Below are positions 34,322-42,653 of a DNA stretch of 64,000 nt, piece after piece. The translations under genes and the position numbers were made by a program. Source of the stretch: Streptomyces sp. NBC_01775 (lineage in GTDB: Bacteria > Actinomycetota > Actinomycetes > Streptomycetales > Streptomycetaceae); NCBI RefSeq assembly GCF_035917675.1, contig NZ_CP109104.1, positions 4,340,001 to 4,404,000 of the forward strand. Reading direction: 5' to 3'. The notes below the pieces were generated by a model. That model was not told the origin of the DNA and made no database searches. It saw only the letters and a program-made list of their open reading frames with translations. Positions within the stretch are counted from its first letter, which is position 1, and each line of letters starts with the position of its first letter.

Positions 34322-35194
34322 ATGTCCCTCAGCGTTCCCCGCCTCTGGATCGGCGCGACCGAGATCATCGCCCTCGCCGACAGCGAGGGCCCGTTCTTCT
34401 CCCCGCGCGCCGAGGCCTTCCCCGAGGCCACGGCCGCTCAGTGGGCCGAGGCCGACCGCTACGACCCGGGCGCGGTCGACGCCGAGGGCCGCTGGCGGCT
34501 CCAGTTCCGCGCGTACGCGATCCGCGGCGACAAGGGCCTCACCGTCGTGGACGCCGGGATCGGTCCGGCGGACAGCCCGGCCGGCTCGTGGGCGCCCGTG
34601 CCCGGTGTGCTCCCCGAGTCGCTCGCCGCCGCGGGCATCGACCCGGCCGAAGTCGACACCGTGGTGCTCACACATCTGCACACCGACCACGTCGGGTGGG
34701 CGGTCGTGACCGAGGCGGCCGTCCCCTCAGCAGGCGGCGCGGTGGACGGCAACGCTTCGACCGGCAGCGCGACCAGCAGCAGCCGCCGCCCCTATTTCCC
34801 GAACGCCGAATACCTGCTCCAGCGGGTCGAGTTCGACGCTCTCGACGCGCTCAACCCGCAGCTTCGCGAGACCCTCACCGACCCGCTCGAGGCCGCCGGT
34901 CGGCTCCGGCTCCTCGACGGGGACACGCCGCTGCGCACCGGGCGCGCGGTCGCCACACCCGGTCACACGCCCGGACACCAGAGCGTGCTGGTCGCCGACG
35001 GGCGCGAGCTGGCGCTCGTCACCGGTGACCTCCTGGTGCACGCGCTCCAGCTGCTCCACCCCGAGCTCGCCTACGCGCACGAGGCCGACCCCGAGGCGGC
35101 CAGGCGCTCAAGGGAGCGCATGCTCGGCCGCGAACCCGCCACCACGCTGCACCTGGCGACGCCGCATTTGACGGAGCCGTTCCTCTCGGCGTGA
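34322..35194 (+). CDS. Metallo-beta-lactamase fold hydrolase
   Basis: 290 aa from ATG 34322. MBL zinc ligands are complete: HLHTDHVGW (HxHxDH), the later His in TPGHTPGHQS, Asp in ALVTGDLLVH and a distal His near LHLATPHLTEP. The N-terminal RLWIGATEIIALADSEGPFFSPR is typical of actinobacterial MBL hydrolases related to lactonases. An inserted Ser/Gly/Thr loop (SAGGAVDGNASTGSATSSS) follows the first metal motif and is probably surface-exposed. Substrate unknown, possibly a lactone or thioester. Stand-alone gene. Confidence 0.88.
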   Translation: MSLSVPRLWIGATEIIALADSEGPFFSPRAEAFPEATAAQWAEADRYDPGAVDAEGRWRLQFRAYAIRGDKGLTVVDAGIGPADSPAGSWAPVPGVLPESLAAAGIDPAEVDTVVLTHLHTDHVGWAVVTEAAVPSAGGAVDGNASTGSATSSSRRPYFPNAEYLLQRVEFDALDALNPQLRETLTDPLEAAGRLRLLDGDTPLRTGRAVATPGHTPGHQSVLVADGRELALVTGDLLVHALQLLHPELAYAHEADPEAARRSRERMLGREPATTLHLATPHLTEPFLSA

Positions 35195-35463
35195 TCGCGG
35201 CCGTTCGGCGCTCTTCTCATCCAGCCGTCGCTTTTCATCCAGCCGTGGCTGTTCGAATCCCAAAGACGCCCAGCACGGCGCCCGCCAGGCGACTCATCCC
35301 ACGCCGAAGATGCCACTGCACGGAACGAGCCTACGCAAGGGGCGCGCGCCAAATCTGCGGTTCCTCAGTTCAGTTCGAGGCGATCCGGACCGGACGCACC
35401 ACGCCCCGCACCAGCCCAAAGTCATTTGCGGGACGCCCCCTTAGTCTCTGCTTCCTCCGCCCA

Positions 35464-35901
35464 TCAATCAGTTGTCGAATAGTCGCGCGAGTAACATCCC
35501 GCGAATTCCGCCCATACCACCTTGCCGGGATTCCGTTCCCCGACCCCCCACTTGTCCGCCAGCGTTTCGACGAGCAGCAGCCCGCGGCCGGACTCCGCGT
35601 CGTCGTCCGCCACGGCCATGCGGGGCGCGCCGGCACCGCTGTCGTGCACCTCGACGCGGAGCAGCCCGCCGTGCTCGTGCTCCAGCCAGAGCATGGTGCG
35701 AAAGCCGCGCCCTGACGGCACCCCGTGCAGCAGCGCGTTCGTCGCCAGCTCGCTGACGCACAGCAGTACGTCGTCGCTGCGTGCCGCCGCGCCCCAGTCA
35801 CGGAGCGCCGCCCCGACGAACCCCCGGACCCGGGGAATGGAGCGCCGCTCCCGGCGGTAGAAATGCTCCCGGAAATGCGGCAGATGAGTTTCGCGGTTCA
35901 T
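35464..35901 (-). CDS. ATP-binding (HATPase_c_2) anti-sigma-type serine kinase, RsbW-like
   Basis: 145 aa from ATG 35901 (MNRETHLPHFREHFYRRE). Bergerat fold: VLLCVSELATNALLHGVP (N box), VEVHDSGAG (G1), ESGRGLLLVETLADKWGV (G2). This family of small ATPases is very abundant in Streptomyces, usually as predicted anti-sigma kinases. It is divergent from the XRE regulator/DUF397 pair by 106 bp, an arrangement repeated many times in these genomes. The SpoIIE phosphatase at 25869 is its functional counterpart, but pairing is unproven. Confidence 0.88.
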   Translation of the reverse strand: MNRETHLPHFREHFYRRERRSIPRVRGFVGAALRDWGAAARSDDVLLCVSELATNALLHGVPSGRGFRTMLWLEHEHGGLLRVEVHDSGAGAPRMAVADDDAESGRGLLLVETLADKWGVGERNPGKVVWAEFAGCYSRDYSTTD

Positions 35902-36007
35902 GTGAGAAGCGTTGCGGCCCGTGGTTACGCTCAACACCGTTCCTGGCCGTACGGATGAGTTGTACGGCCACAACGCCGGTCAGTCCGAGGCTGGTTGGGG
36001 GAGAGAC

Positions 36008-36835
36008 ATGGCTATGCCTCCGAAGAAGCGTAAGAAGAATGCCTCCGCGATGAAGATGGTTGGCCAGATGCTGGCGAACTATCGCCGCCGGGCAGGCCGC
36101 ACGCAAGCGGGCCTCGCCGAACTCATGTGCGTCGACGAGGAAACCATCGCCTCCATCGAACAGGGCCGCCGCCCCCTGAAGAGCGATTTCGCTGCGCGGC
36201 TGGACGAGGTGCTCGACACCAAGGGGACCTTGGCCGTCGCCGTGGAAAACCTGCCGGACATGGACAAGTACCCGTTGTGGGCGGAGGAGTTCATCGACCG
36301 GGAGCGGGAGGCTGTGGCCATCGACTGGTTCGAGAACCAGGTGCTGCCCGGCCTGTTGCAGACGGAGGAGTACGCCCGCGCGGTGTTCCGCAGCAAGGAG
36401 CCGCCGCTGGACGCGGATGAGCTGGAAGTCCAGGTCGCCGGTCGCCTCGACCGGCAGGACATCCTCCAACGGAAGTGCCCGCCCTCCGCGAGCTTCGTCA
36501 TCTCCGAGGCGGTCCTGCTGGACCGCCTCGGCGGACACGCCGTGCGGCGGGAGCAGTTGCGCCGCCTCCGGCAGGACGCCGAACTGACCGGACTGTCAAT
36601 CCAGATCATGCCGCTCGGGCGTGAGACGCACGCGGGGCTCAACGGACCCTTCATCGTCCTGGAGAGTCCGGACAACGAGACCTTGGGTTACATGGAGACA
36701 CAGCGCGGAAGCATGCTCGTCTCCGAGGCGCATGAGGTCAGCATCCTCTCGCGACAATATGCAATGCTGCGAACTCAGGCTCTCAACATCGAAGAGTCAC
36801 GGAGCCTGCTTGATCGACTGCTAGGAGAGGCATGA
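36008..36835 (+). CDS. XRE-family regulator with DUF5753 (Scr1-type)
   Basis: 275 aa from ATG 36008 after GGGGGAGAG. Basic start (MAMPPKKRKKNASAMK), XRE HTH at about 18-75 (QMLANYRRRAGRTQAGLAELMCVDEETIASIEQGRRPLKSDFAARLDEVL), then DUF5753 from WAEEFIDREREAVAIDWFENQVLPGLLQTEEYARAVF to the end. Such proteins pair with a DUF397 partner in antitoxin-like or developmental (BldB/WhiJ-type) modules; the partner follows with ATGA overlap. Confidence 0.92.
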   Translation: MAMPPKKRKKNASAMKMVGQMLANYRRRAGRTQAGLAELMCVDEETIASIEQGRRPLKSDFAARLDEVLDTKGTLAVAVENLPDMDKYPLWAEEFIDREREAVAIDWFENQVLPGLLQTEEYARAVFRSKEPPLDADELEVQVAGRLDRQDILQRKCPPSASFVISEAVLLDRLGGHAVRREQLRRLRQDAELTGLSIQIMPLGRETHAGLNGPFIVLESPDNETLGYMETQRGSMLVSEAHEVSILSRQYAMLRTQALNIEESRSLLDRLLGEA

Positions 36836-37167
36836 CGAACGCACAGTCCACCCTCGGCACCGAAGACCTGGCGTGGTTCAAGTCCAGCTACAGCGGCGAC
36901 CAGGGAGGCGCCTGCCTCGAAGTCGCTTTCGACTGGCGGAAGTCCAGCTACAGCGGCGAGGAAGGCGGCAACTGCCTCGAAGTCGCCTACGACTGGCACA
37001 AGTCCAGCTACAGCAGTGACAAGGGCAACGCCTGCCTCGAAATGGCCACCTGCCCCGACGCCCAGGTCCACATCCGGGACTCCAAGGACCTCACCGGTCC
37101 CACCCTCGCCCTCTCCCCCGCCGCCTGGGCCTCGTTCACGGCGTTTGCCGCGAGCCGACGGCCCTGA
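36832..37167 (+). CDS. DUF397 protein with a triplicated core motif
   Basis: 111 aa, ATGA overlap with the XRE gene. The DUF397 signature W-x-KSSYS-x(5-6)-CLEVA normally occurs once; here it occurs three times at an exact 20-residue (60-bp) period: WFKSSYSGDQGGACLEVAFD (15-34), WRKSSYSGEEGGNCLEVAYD (35-54), WHKSSYSSDKGNACLEMATC (55-74). The usual end, VHIRDSKD ... LALSPAAWASFTAF, is single. DUF397 proteins are the presumed binding partners or toxins of the Scr1-type XRE proteins. The DNA repeats are at 36874-37053. Confidence 0.92.
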   Translation: MTNAQSTLGTEDLAWFKSSYSGDQGGACLEVAFDWRKSSYSGEEGGNCLEVAYDWHKSSYSSDKGNACLEMATCPDAQVHIRDSKDLTGPTLALSPAAWASFTAFAASRRP

Positions 37168-37188
37168 TCCGCGCCCGCGGGGCTTCGC

Positions 37189-37797
37189 TCACGAGCGGAA
37201 GCCGATGACGCCGAAGCCCTCCCGGGCTTCGGCGTACCGCATCCAATCGAGGCACTGCATGACGGCCTCGACCACCTCCGGTTCGAGCGGCGGGGCGTGC
37301 TGCGCCGCCTTGGTGGCCTCGAACTGCTCCAGTGCGCTGGCGATCTCCGTGGGGGTCCAGGTGCCGCAGCCGGGCATGTGGGTCCACGGGAGGGGCTCGG
37401 GAAAGTCGGAGTAGCCGAACTCCTCCACGGAGACGGCGGTGATGCGGAGGGCCTTCAGGCCCTCGTCCACGACGGACAGCCAGTCGCCCCGGTGCGGGGT
37501 GAAGCAGTCGTTGGGCAGGAACGAGCCGGTCAGGTCGCACAACCGCTTGTAGGCGTAGCCGTACTGGAAGGCGTGGTCCTGGTTGTCGCTGAACGGGCCG
37601 CCGTTGACCACCGCGCTGAGCGCGTCGTAGGCGTTCGGCGCACCGCGTTCGATCTCGAAGCTGTGGTAGTCGTCGTCGCGCTTGAGGTCATCGGCGAAAT
37701 TGGTCCGTATGGACTCCAGAAGCTGCTCGTCGCGGGATCCGACGAACGCGCGGGTGGCGGCGACGTCGAGCAGATACACGCTCAGTCCGGAACTCAT
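37189..37797 (-). CDS. DUF7691-like hypothetical protein
   Basis: 202 aa from ATG 37797 (MSSGLSVYLLDVAATRAFVGSRDE), with AGGA 7 nt upstream; the in-frame ATG at 37830 overlaps the stop of the upstream gene (ATGA) and is a competing start. The N-terminal motif GLSVYLLDVAATRAFVGSRDEQLLESI and YAYKRLCDLTG...F.P are characteristic of this Streptomyces protein group. Cytoplasmic, acidic, no known catalytic motif. In operon with the duplicated-domain gene upstream; function unknown. Confidence 0.65.
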   Translation of the reverse strand: MSSGLSVYLLDVAATRAFVGSRDEQLLESIRTNFADDLKRDDDYHSFEIERGAPNAYDALSAVVNGGPFSDNQDHAFQYGYAYKRLCDLTGSFLPNDCFTPHRGDWLSVVDEGLKALRITAVSVEEFGYSDFPEPLPWTHMPGCGTWTPTEIASALEQFEATKAAQHAPPLEPEVVEAVMQCLDWMRYAEAREGFGVIGFRS

Positions 37798-37826
37798 GGG
37801 GCGATCCTGGGTTCGTGGGCGGACAC

Positions 37827-38816
37827 TCATGCCCGCCCCCCGTCGGCCTCCGCCTGCGCCGCCCGTATGACGGCGTCGGCGTCCCGTGCCGGGGCGATGC
37901 CCAGGTGCTCGTCCAGCCAGTTGAGGTACTCCACGTGGGCGGGGCTCGGTTCGCAGTCGCGCAAGGCGACACCGTCGTCGGTCACCTGGATCTCGGTGCC
38001 GTCGAGAGCGCCCAGGAGTGCGAGGAACTCGCGCACGTTCCGGGCGACCACATGGCGGCTGTCGTCCTCCCCGACCACCACGACCGGGTGGCCGGCGAGG
38101 TCCGACCGGTCGTCGCGCAGCCACAGGGCGTAAGTGTCGAAGTCGTCGTTGGCCTCCGCGACAGGCATCAGATCGCTGTCGCCGTCCCAGTCCTCCCGGT
38201 CCTCGGAGGAGAGCAGGAAGAAGCCGCCCGCGTAGCTCTCCTTGGTGCCGTCCTGGAACCTCTTGAGGAGGTTCAGTTCGTGCACGGGGGAGAAGACGGC
38301 CCCCGGCAGGAGTGGGTGGATCCACTCGGCCCACTCCTTGCCGAGCTCTTCCTGGGCCGCTTCGATGATGTCCCAGGCGTCCTCGGGCGGGGTCAGCCCG
38401 AAGTTCTCCTCCAGCCAGGCGTGGTAGTCGGCCCGAGCAGGAAGCTCTTCCTCGTCCCGTTCGTAGACGTCGTCCCAGTCGCAGGCGAGATCGGCTTCGA
38501 GCCCCGCCAGCAGCCGGAAGAACTCTCTGAGGTCGCGAGCGACCAGGTGCAGGCCGCCCTCGTCCCCGAGCAGTACGACCGGCAGGGCGGCCAGGTCGGC
38601 GCGGTCGTCGCGCTTCCAGAGGGCGTACAGCGAGCCGCTGTGATTGGCGTACGCGAACCCGGTCAGGCCGCGCATCAGCTCCGGGGTGTCGCGCAAGAAC
38701 GACAGCTCGCGGAAGTCGTCCAACCACGCCCAGGGGGCGTAGGCCTCTTCGCAGCGCTCGTCGAACTGCTTGAGAAGGTTCAGTTCAGGGATCGGTGAGT
38801 AGGCGTCGTCCGGCAT
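37827..38816 (-). CDS. SMI1/KNR4-like protein with tandem duplicated domain
   Basis: 329 aa, acidic and aromatic-rich. Two copies of one domain: residues 8-145 (PIPELNLLKQF ... YALWKRDDRADLAALPVVLLGDEGGLHLVARDLREFFRLL) and 177-307 (PVHELNLLKRF ... YALWLRDDRSDLAGHPVVVVGEDDSRHVVARNVREFLALL). The pattern VVLLGDEGG..LVA.DL.EFF resembles SUKH (SMI1/KNR4) proteins, often immunity factors to secreted toxins, though no toxin gene is adjacent. Family assignment by pattern only. Confidence 0.65.
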   Translation of the reverse strand: MPDDAYSPIPELNLLKQFDERCEEAYAPWAWLDDFRELSFLRDTPELMRGLTGFAYANHSGSLYALWKRDDRADLAALPVVLLGDEGGLHLVARDLREFFRLLAGLEADLACDWDDVYERDEEELPARADYHAWLEENFGLTPPEDAWDIIEAAQEELGKEWAEWIHPLLPGAVFSPVHELNLLKRFQDGTKESYAGGFFLLSSEDREDWDGDSDLMPVAEANDDFDTYALWLRDDRSDLAGHPVVVVGEDDSRHVVARNVREFLALLGALDGTEIQVTDDGVALRDCEPSPAHVEYLNWLDEHLGIAPARDADAVIRAAQAEADGGRA

Positions 38817-39385
38817 GGGAGGCTCCGTGAGCAGTCAGGTCGTGGCGGTCTTGGCTGCGCGAATGCAGCCCGAATGCAGCGTTGCGGATCTTACGGAAGA
38901 GCGGACCGGCGCGAGGCGCGGCGGCGGACAGACGCGTTGCCGGATTTCCACAACCCGTGCCCCTGAACTGACGCCCGACGGGACCGAGGACGACGGCGGC
39001 GGCATCCACCTACACCCCTGGCCCCTCCCTACCTCCTGACCAGCGTCACCGGTCAAGGGGGTGATCCCATCACACTGCCCACCCCGCCCGGACGCCCGCC
39101 CCATGCGCGGCGCCTTTGAAGCGATCAGTCAGTGGCTGTCGTCGGGGCGCACGCCTTCTCAGCCACCGGTCGGCCGCCTCCGCGCAGACAGCGGCGGCGG
39201 GCTCCGCGCAGACAGCGGCGGCGGGCTCGCCATGGTCGCTCTTTCCGCCCGGCCGTGAACTTTTCCCCCGGGCCCGCCATCGAACCTCGGTGTCGGGCCC
39301 CCTGCCTCCACGTCCGCACCGGCGCACGCCGTCGCGCCCCAGAACCCGTTCCACCACACACCCCGCAGATGCGGAGCACCTCGTC
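38817..39385. other. Intergenic region between SUKH-like gene and carboxypeptidase
   Basis: 569 bp. Contains the 20-bp motif at 39045-39064, a tandem 24-bp repeat at 39178-39225 (unit CTCCGCGCAGACAGCGGCGGCGGG, two copies), and GCCGTGAACTTTTCCCCCGGGCCCGCC at 39252 that recurs near 47376. No gene recognised. The promoters of both flanking divergent genes should lie here. Confidence 0.4.
39045..39064 (-). promoter_or_regulatory. 20-bp motif TCACCCCCTTGACCGGTGAC, copy 2
   Basis: Identical to 1890-1909 and in the same orientation to its downstream gene; about 230 bp upstream of the 38816 start. Confidence 0.35.
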
Positions 39386-40318
39386 ATGAATGCCAGAACT
39401 CTGAAGGGACGCAAGGGCGTTGTCGCCCTCGTCATCGGCAGCGCACTGCTCGTCGGCAGCCCGCTGGCCGCCTGGGCCGTCACGTCCGGGCACGGCGACC
39501 CGCCGACGGTCTCCGCCAAGGGCGTCACGCTGCTGGACGACAAGAAGGGCAGCACCCTCTACAGCAAGGACGCCGACACCGTCCGGCCCCTGGCCAGCAC
39601 CGTGAAGATCATGGTCGCCTCCGTGGTCCTCGACACCAAGAACGTCGACCTGAAGCGCAAGGTAGCCGTCCGGCAGCAGTACCGCGACTACGTCAACAAG
39701 CGCCACGCCAGCACGGCGGACCTCCAGACCGGCGACAAGGTCACCGTCCGCCAGCTCCTCTACGCCTCGCTGCTGCCCTCCGGCGCCGACGCCGCCTATG
39801 CCCTGGCCGACACCTTCGGCACGGGTGACACCCGTGCCGAGCGGATCACGTCGTTCATCACGAAGATGAACGCGAAGGCCCACGAACTCCACCTTCGCAA
39901 AACGAAGTACGAGACCTTCGACGGCACGGGCAAGGACTCCAGCACGCCGACCGAGCTGGCGCGGCTGGCCCGGCACGCCATGAAGGATGCCACCTTCCGT
40001 CAGGTCGTGAAGACCAAGAAGTACAAGGGCGACGCTCCGGCGGCCAACGGCGGCACCCGCACCTACACCTGGACCAACACCAACCAGCTGCTCGGCGCGT
40101 ACGACGGTGCCATCGGTCTCAAGACCGGCACGACCGCCCGGGCGGGCAAGTGCCTGGTGTTCGCGGCGACGCGCGGCGGCAAGACCCTCGTCGGCGCCCT
40201 GATGAACAGCGACGACCGGTTCAACGACGCCGCGAGGGTACTGGACAAGGGCTTCGGCTCCGACAGCGCCAAGGACCTGGACATCCGCGAGCTGCCGTCA
40301 GGCGGCGGGCACGGCTGA
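39386..40318 (+). CDS. D-alanyl-D-alanine carboxypeptidase (S11-type penicillin-binding protein)
   Basis: 310 aa from ATG 39386. Signal peptide or signal anchor residues 8-34, then the S11 active site: S71-T-V-K74 (SxxK), and K246-T-G. The usual SxN triad is S132-G-A here (LLPSGADAAYAL), so the Asn that normally helps orient substrate is Ala. Exported; trims the stem-peptide terminal D-Ala of peptidoglycan. Length fits a low-molecular-mass PBP without the C-terminal amphipathic anchor. Ends tail to tail with the C-methyltransferase gene. Confidence 0.88.
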   Translation: MNARTLKGRKGVVALVIGSALLVGSPLAAWAVTSGHGDPPTVSAKGVTLLDDKKGSTLYSKDADTVRPLASTVKIMVASVVLDTKNVDLKRKVAVRQQYRDYVNKRHASTADLQTGDKVTVRQLLYASLLPSGADAAYALADTFGTGDTRAERITSFITKMNAKAHELHLRKTKYETFDGTGKDSSTPTELARLARHAMKDATFRQVVKTKKYKGDAPAANGGTRTYTWTNTNQLLGAYDGAIGLKTGTTARAGKCLVFAATRGGKTLVGALMNSDDRFNDAARVLDKGFGSDSAKDLDIRELPSGGGHG

Positions 40319-40344
40319 CGCGCCGCCCTTCGGCCGACGACCGG

Positions 40345-41229
40345 TCAGACGCGGTCGGCTGCGATCAGGAGGTACTGGAAGGAGCCGTCCTTGTAGGAGT
40401 TGATGAACGCCTCTTCGATTCCGGTGATCAGGGAAGACGTGGCCCGCAGCTCCCAGTAGGGCAGGGTCGCGGCGGTCAGGTCGACGACGGCCGCCGGTAC
40501 GAGACGGTTGTCGGCCATGGCGCGCAGGTACTCCCGGCGGGAGTGGATGTTGCACTCGAAGTGCGCGTTGATCTGGGAGACCCACTTCGAGGGCTGGCCG
40601 TGACGCGGATTCCAGCAGCCGGTGATGGTCACGTAGCGACCCCCGGCGGCGAGGACGCGGGAGTGCTCCGCGAAGAGGTCGTGCAGGTCGACGTACATGC
40701 TCGACTCGTTGTTCCACGAGGCCGCGGCCAGCCCCGTCTCGAAGGGCATGTCGAGCATGTTGCATACCCGGGCCCGGACATGGTCCTCGATACCGAGTTC
40801 TAGTGCGCGCTGATGCGCGAAGTCGGCCTGCTTGGTCGACAGGGTGACGCCCTCGACCTTGCATCCGAAGCGCTGGTGGGCCATGACCATCGAGCCGCCC
40901 CGGCCGCAGCCGGCGTCCACGAGCGTGTCGTCACGCCCGATGGGGCCGAGGTGGTCCAAGAGGACTTGGGTCTGCGCCGACTCCAGGCGGTGGAGCTCGG
41001 CGATCAGCCTCTTCTCATAGTCGCTGTCGTGGGCGTCCCCGAGGGCGGCCCGGTCGACCTCGCCGACCCCGTAGTGATGGTGGTAAAGCCCGTCGACATC
41101 GCCGAGCCGCAGGTTCACCGGCCTGGCTTCCTGGTCCCAGTATCGGGCGATCTCGCCCTGATAGGGCGACGAGGGGGCGGGGATGAACGCGGAGGGAGCC
41201 TTGGCGTTGGTGAGCTTCGTGCTGGCCAC
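40345..41229 (-). CDS. Geranyl diphosphate 2-C-methyltransferase (2-MIB pathway)
   Basis: 294 aa from GTG 41229 with AAAGGA about 9 nt upstream. SAM motif I LVDAGCGRGGSM (residues 103-114), the segment NNESSMYVDLHDLFAEHSRVLAAGGRYVTITGCWNPRHGQ, and the N-terminal PVNLRLGDVDGLYHHHYGVGEVD are characteristic of GPP methyltransferases. It converts geranyl diphosphate to 2-methyl-GPP, the substrate of the next upstream gene product. Third gene of the encapsulin operon, 51 bp after the synthase. Confidence 0.93.
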   Translation of the reverse strand: MASTKLTNAKAPSAFIPAPSSPYQGEIARYWDQEARPVNLRLGDVDGLYHHHYGVGEVDRAALGDAHDSDYEKRLIAELHRLESAQTQVLLDHLGPIGRDDTLVDAGCGRGGSMVMAHQRFGCKVEGVTLSTKQADFAHQRALELGIEDHVRARVCNMLDMPFETGLAAASWNNESSMYVDLHDLFAEHSRVLAAGGRYVTITGCWNPRHGQPSKWVSQINAHFECNIHSRREYLRAMADNRLVPAAVVDLTAATLPYWELRATSSLITGIEEAFINSYKDGSFQYLLIAADRV

Positions 41230-41279
41230 GGAGCGGTCCTTTCTTGCAGGTCTTACGGGTCTCACGGGTCTCACGGGTC

Positions 41280-42533
41280 TTACAAGAAATCAGGCAGGCT
41301 GTACCGATAGGTGTTGGTCTGGTGCCAGTAGTGGTTGCCGTCGACCCATGCGGCCACTCCGCGAAGGAAGCGCAGCACGCTCGGGGCCGGACAGGCGGCG
41401 GCCAGGGCGGCGGCCTCGGCTTCGAAGCCGTGCATCAGCTCGTTGTGGACCTCGATCGCCTTCAGGTACGCCTCCCGCTCGGAGAGGCCCTCCCGTTCGG
41501 CGATCACCACCGGCAGGTTCAGGTGCAGGCCGGGGCTCTTGAGCTCCTTGGTGTAGGAGTACAAGTCGTTGACGATGGTGGTGGCGTTGCCGCCGAGCGC
41601 GATGACCCGCTGCATGGCCGGCCGGGCGTGCAGGTCCGCCGGGAGTTCATAGCCGCCGACGGTGTCGGTGATGGTGGGACAGGGGCGGAAGTTGTTGAAC
41701 TGGCGCATCGCCAGGTACTCCCACACCTCGGGCACCTGTTCCGCCTGGGCCCACGCTGCCTCCGCGAGATACCCCAGGTGCAGACGGCCCATGTCGTGCC
41801 GGAACCGGTCGGCCTGGGAGGGGGTGGCCTGCTGAAGGAAGTACTCCATGGCGGAGCGGTAGGCGCGCCGGGGAGCGTCCGACTCCAGCGACTCCTTCCA
41901 CTGCGGCTCGTACTCCTTCGTCGTGTGGAGCGGGTCGAGAGCCGTGTGGGCCAGCAGAAGTCGGCTGCCGAGGCCGATGGGTGAGCCGCCGTGGTCCTCG
42001 CAGTAGCAGTCGTCGACCGCGTTCTCGGCGACCATCAGCCGTGTGGCGACCATCAGGTGGTCGATGGTGGGAGCGTCCGGATGGCAGGCGACCATGTAGC
42101 GGCCGACGGCGAAGCCGTCGAACTGGTCCGCCCACTCCGGGGGGTACGCCTGGACCTCGTCCACCGCCCACGCCTTGATCCTTCGGCTGACCTCCTCCAC
42201 CCGCACAGGGTCGGGTTCCCGCACGGGGTGGTGGTAGAGACCCGGGATCGCCTCGCCCTCCGCCGGTGTCCCAGGCCCCGCGGGCTCCTCGAACCGGCCC
42301 AGGTGCAGCCCCACCGTGCCCAGACCGCTGGGGCCGCGCAGGATCCGTTCCATGGCGATGCCCGACTGCCTCGCCGCAGCGGCGCCCTCCGCCACGTGCT
42401 CGGCGATCAGGTCGCCACCCGGGCCGTCGTCGGGGACGGACACGTCTGCGGGAAGGGCCCTTGCGGCAGGGACGGGGACGGGGGCGGGGACGGGGGGCGG
42501 GCCGGGCAGAGGAGAAGGCCCAGGATCGGACAT
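41280..42533 (-). CDS. 2-methylisoborneol synthase (monoterpenoid cyclase)
   Basis: 417 aa. Class I terpene cyclase metal motifs: DDCYCED (residues 174-180) and N322-D-x-x-S326-x-x-x-E330 (NDLYSYTKE), with the family C-terminus NHYWHQTNTYRYSLPDF. Cyclises 2-methyl-GPP to 2-methylisoborneol. The first 42 residues are a disordered Pro/Ala tail (PSPLPGPPPVPAPVPVPAA), the type of N-terminal extension that loads this enzyme into family 2B encapsulins. Middle gene between shell and methyltransferase. Confidence 0.95.
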   Translation of the reverse strand: MSDPGPSPLPGPPPVPAPVPVPAARALPADVSVPDDGPGGDLIAEHVAEGAAAARQSGIAMERILRGPSGLGTVGLHLGRFEEPAGPGTPAEGEAIPGLYHHPVREPDPVRVEEVSRRIKAWAVDEVQAYPPEWADQFDGFAVGRYMVACHPDAPTIDHLMVATRLMVAENAVDDCYCEDHGGSPIGLGSRLLLAHTALDPLHTTKEYEPQWKESLESDAPRRAYRSAMEYFLQQATPSQADRFRHDMGRLHLGYLAEAAWAQAEQVPEVWEYLAMRQFNNFRPCPTITDTVGGYELPADLHARPAMQRVIALGGNATTIVNDLYSYTKELKSPGLHLNLPVVIAEREGLSEREAYLKAIEVHNELMHGFEAEAAALAAACPAPSVLRFLRGVAAWVDGNHYWHQTNTYRYSLPDFL

Positions 42534-42653
42534 CCGTGGCTCCTTGGTGAGGTGGGTGGGCTGCCCCGAATCTCGGGCGGTCGCGCCCGCTCCGGGCGGG
42601 TCCGGACCGTCGCAACCGTCGGTCGGGCGTCCTCTGGTCGCGCCTGGTCGCGC

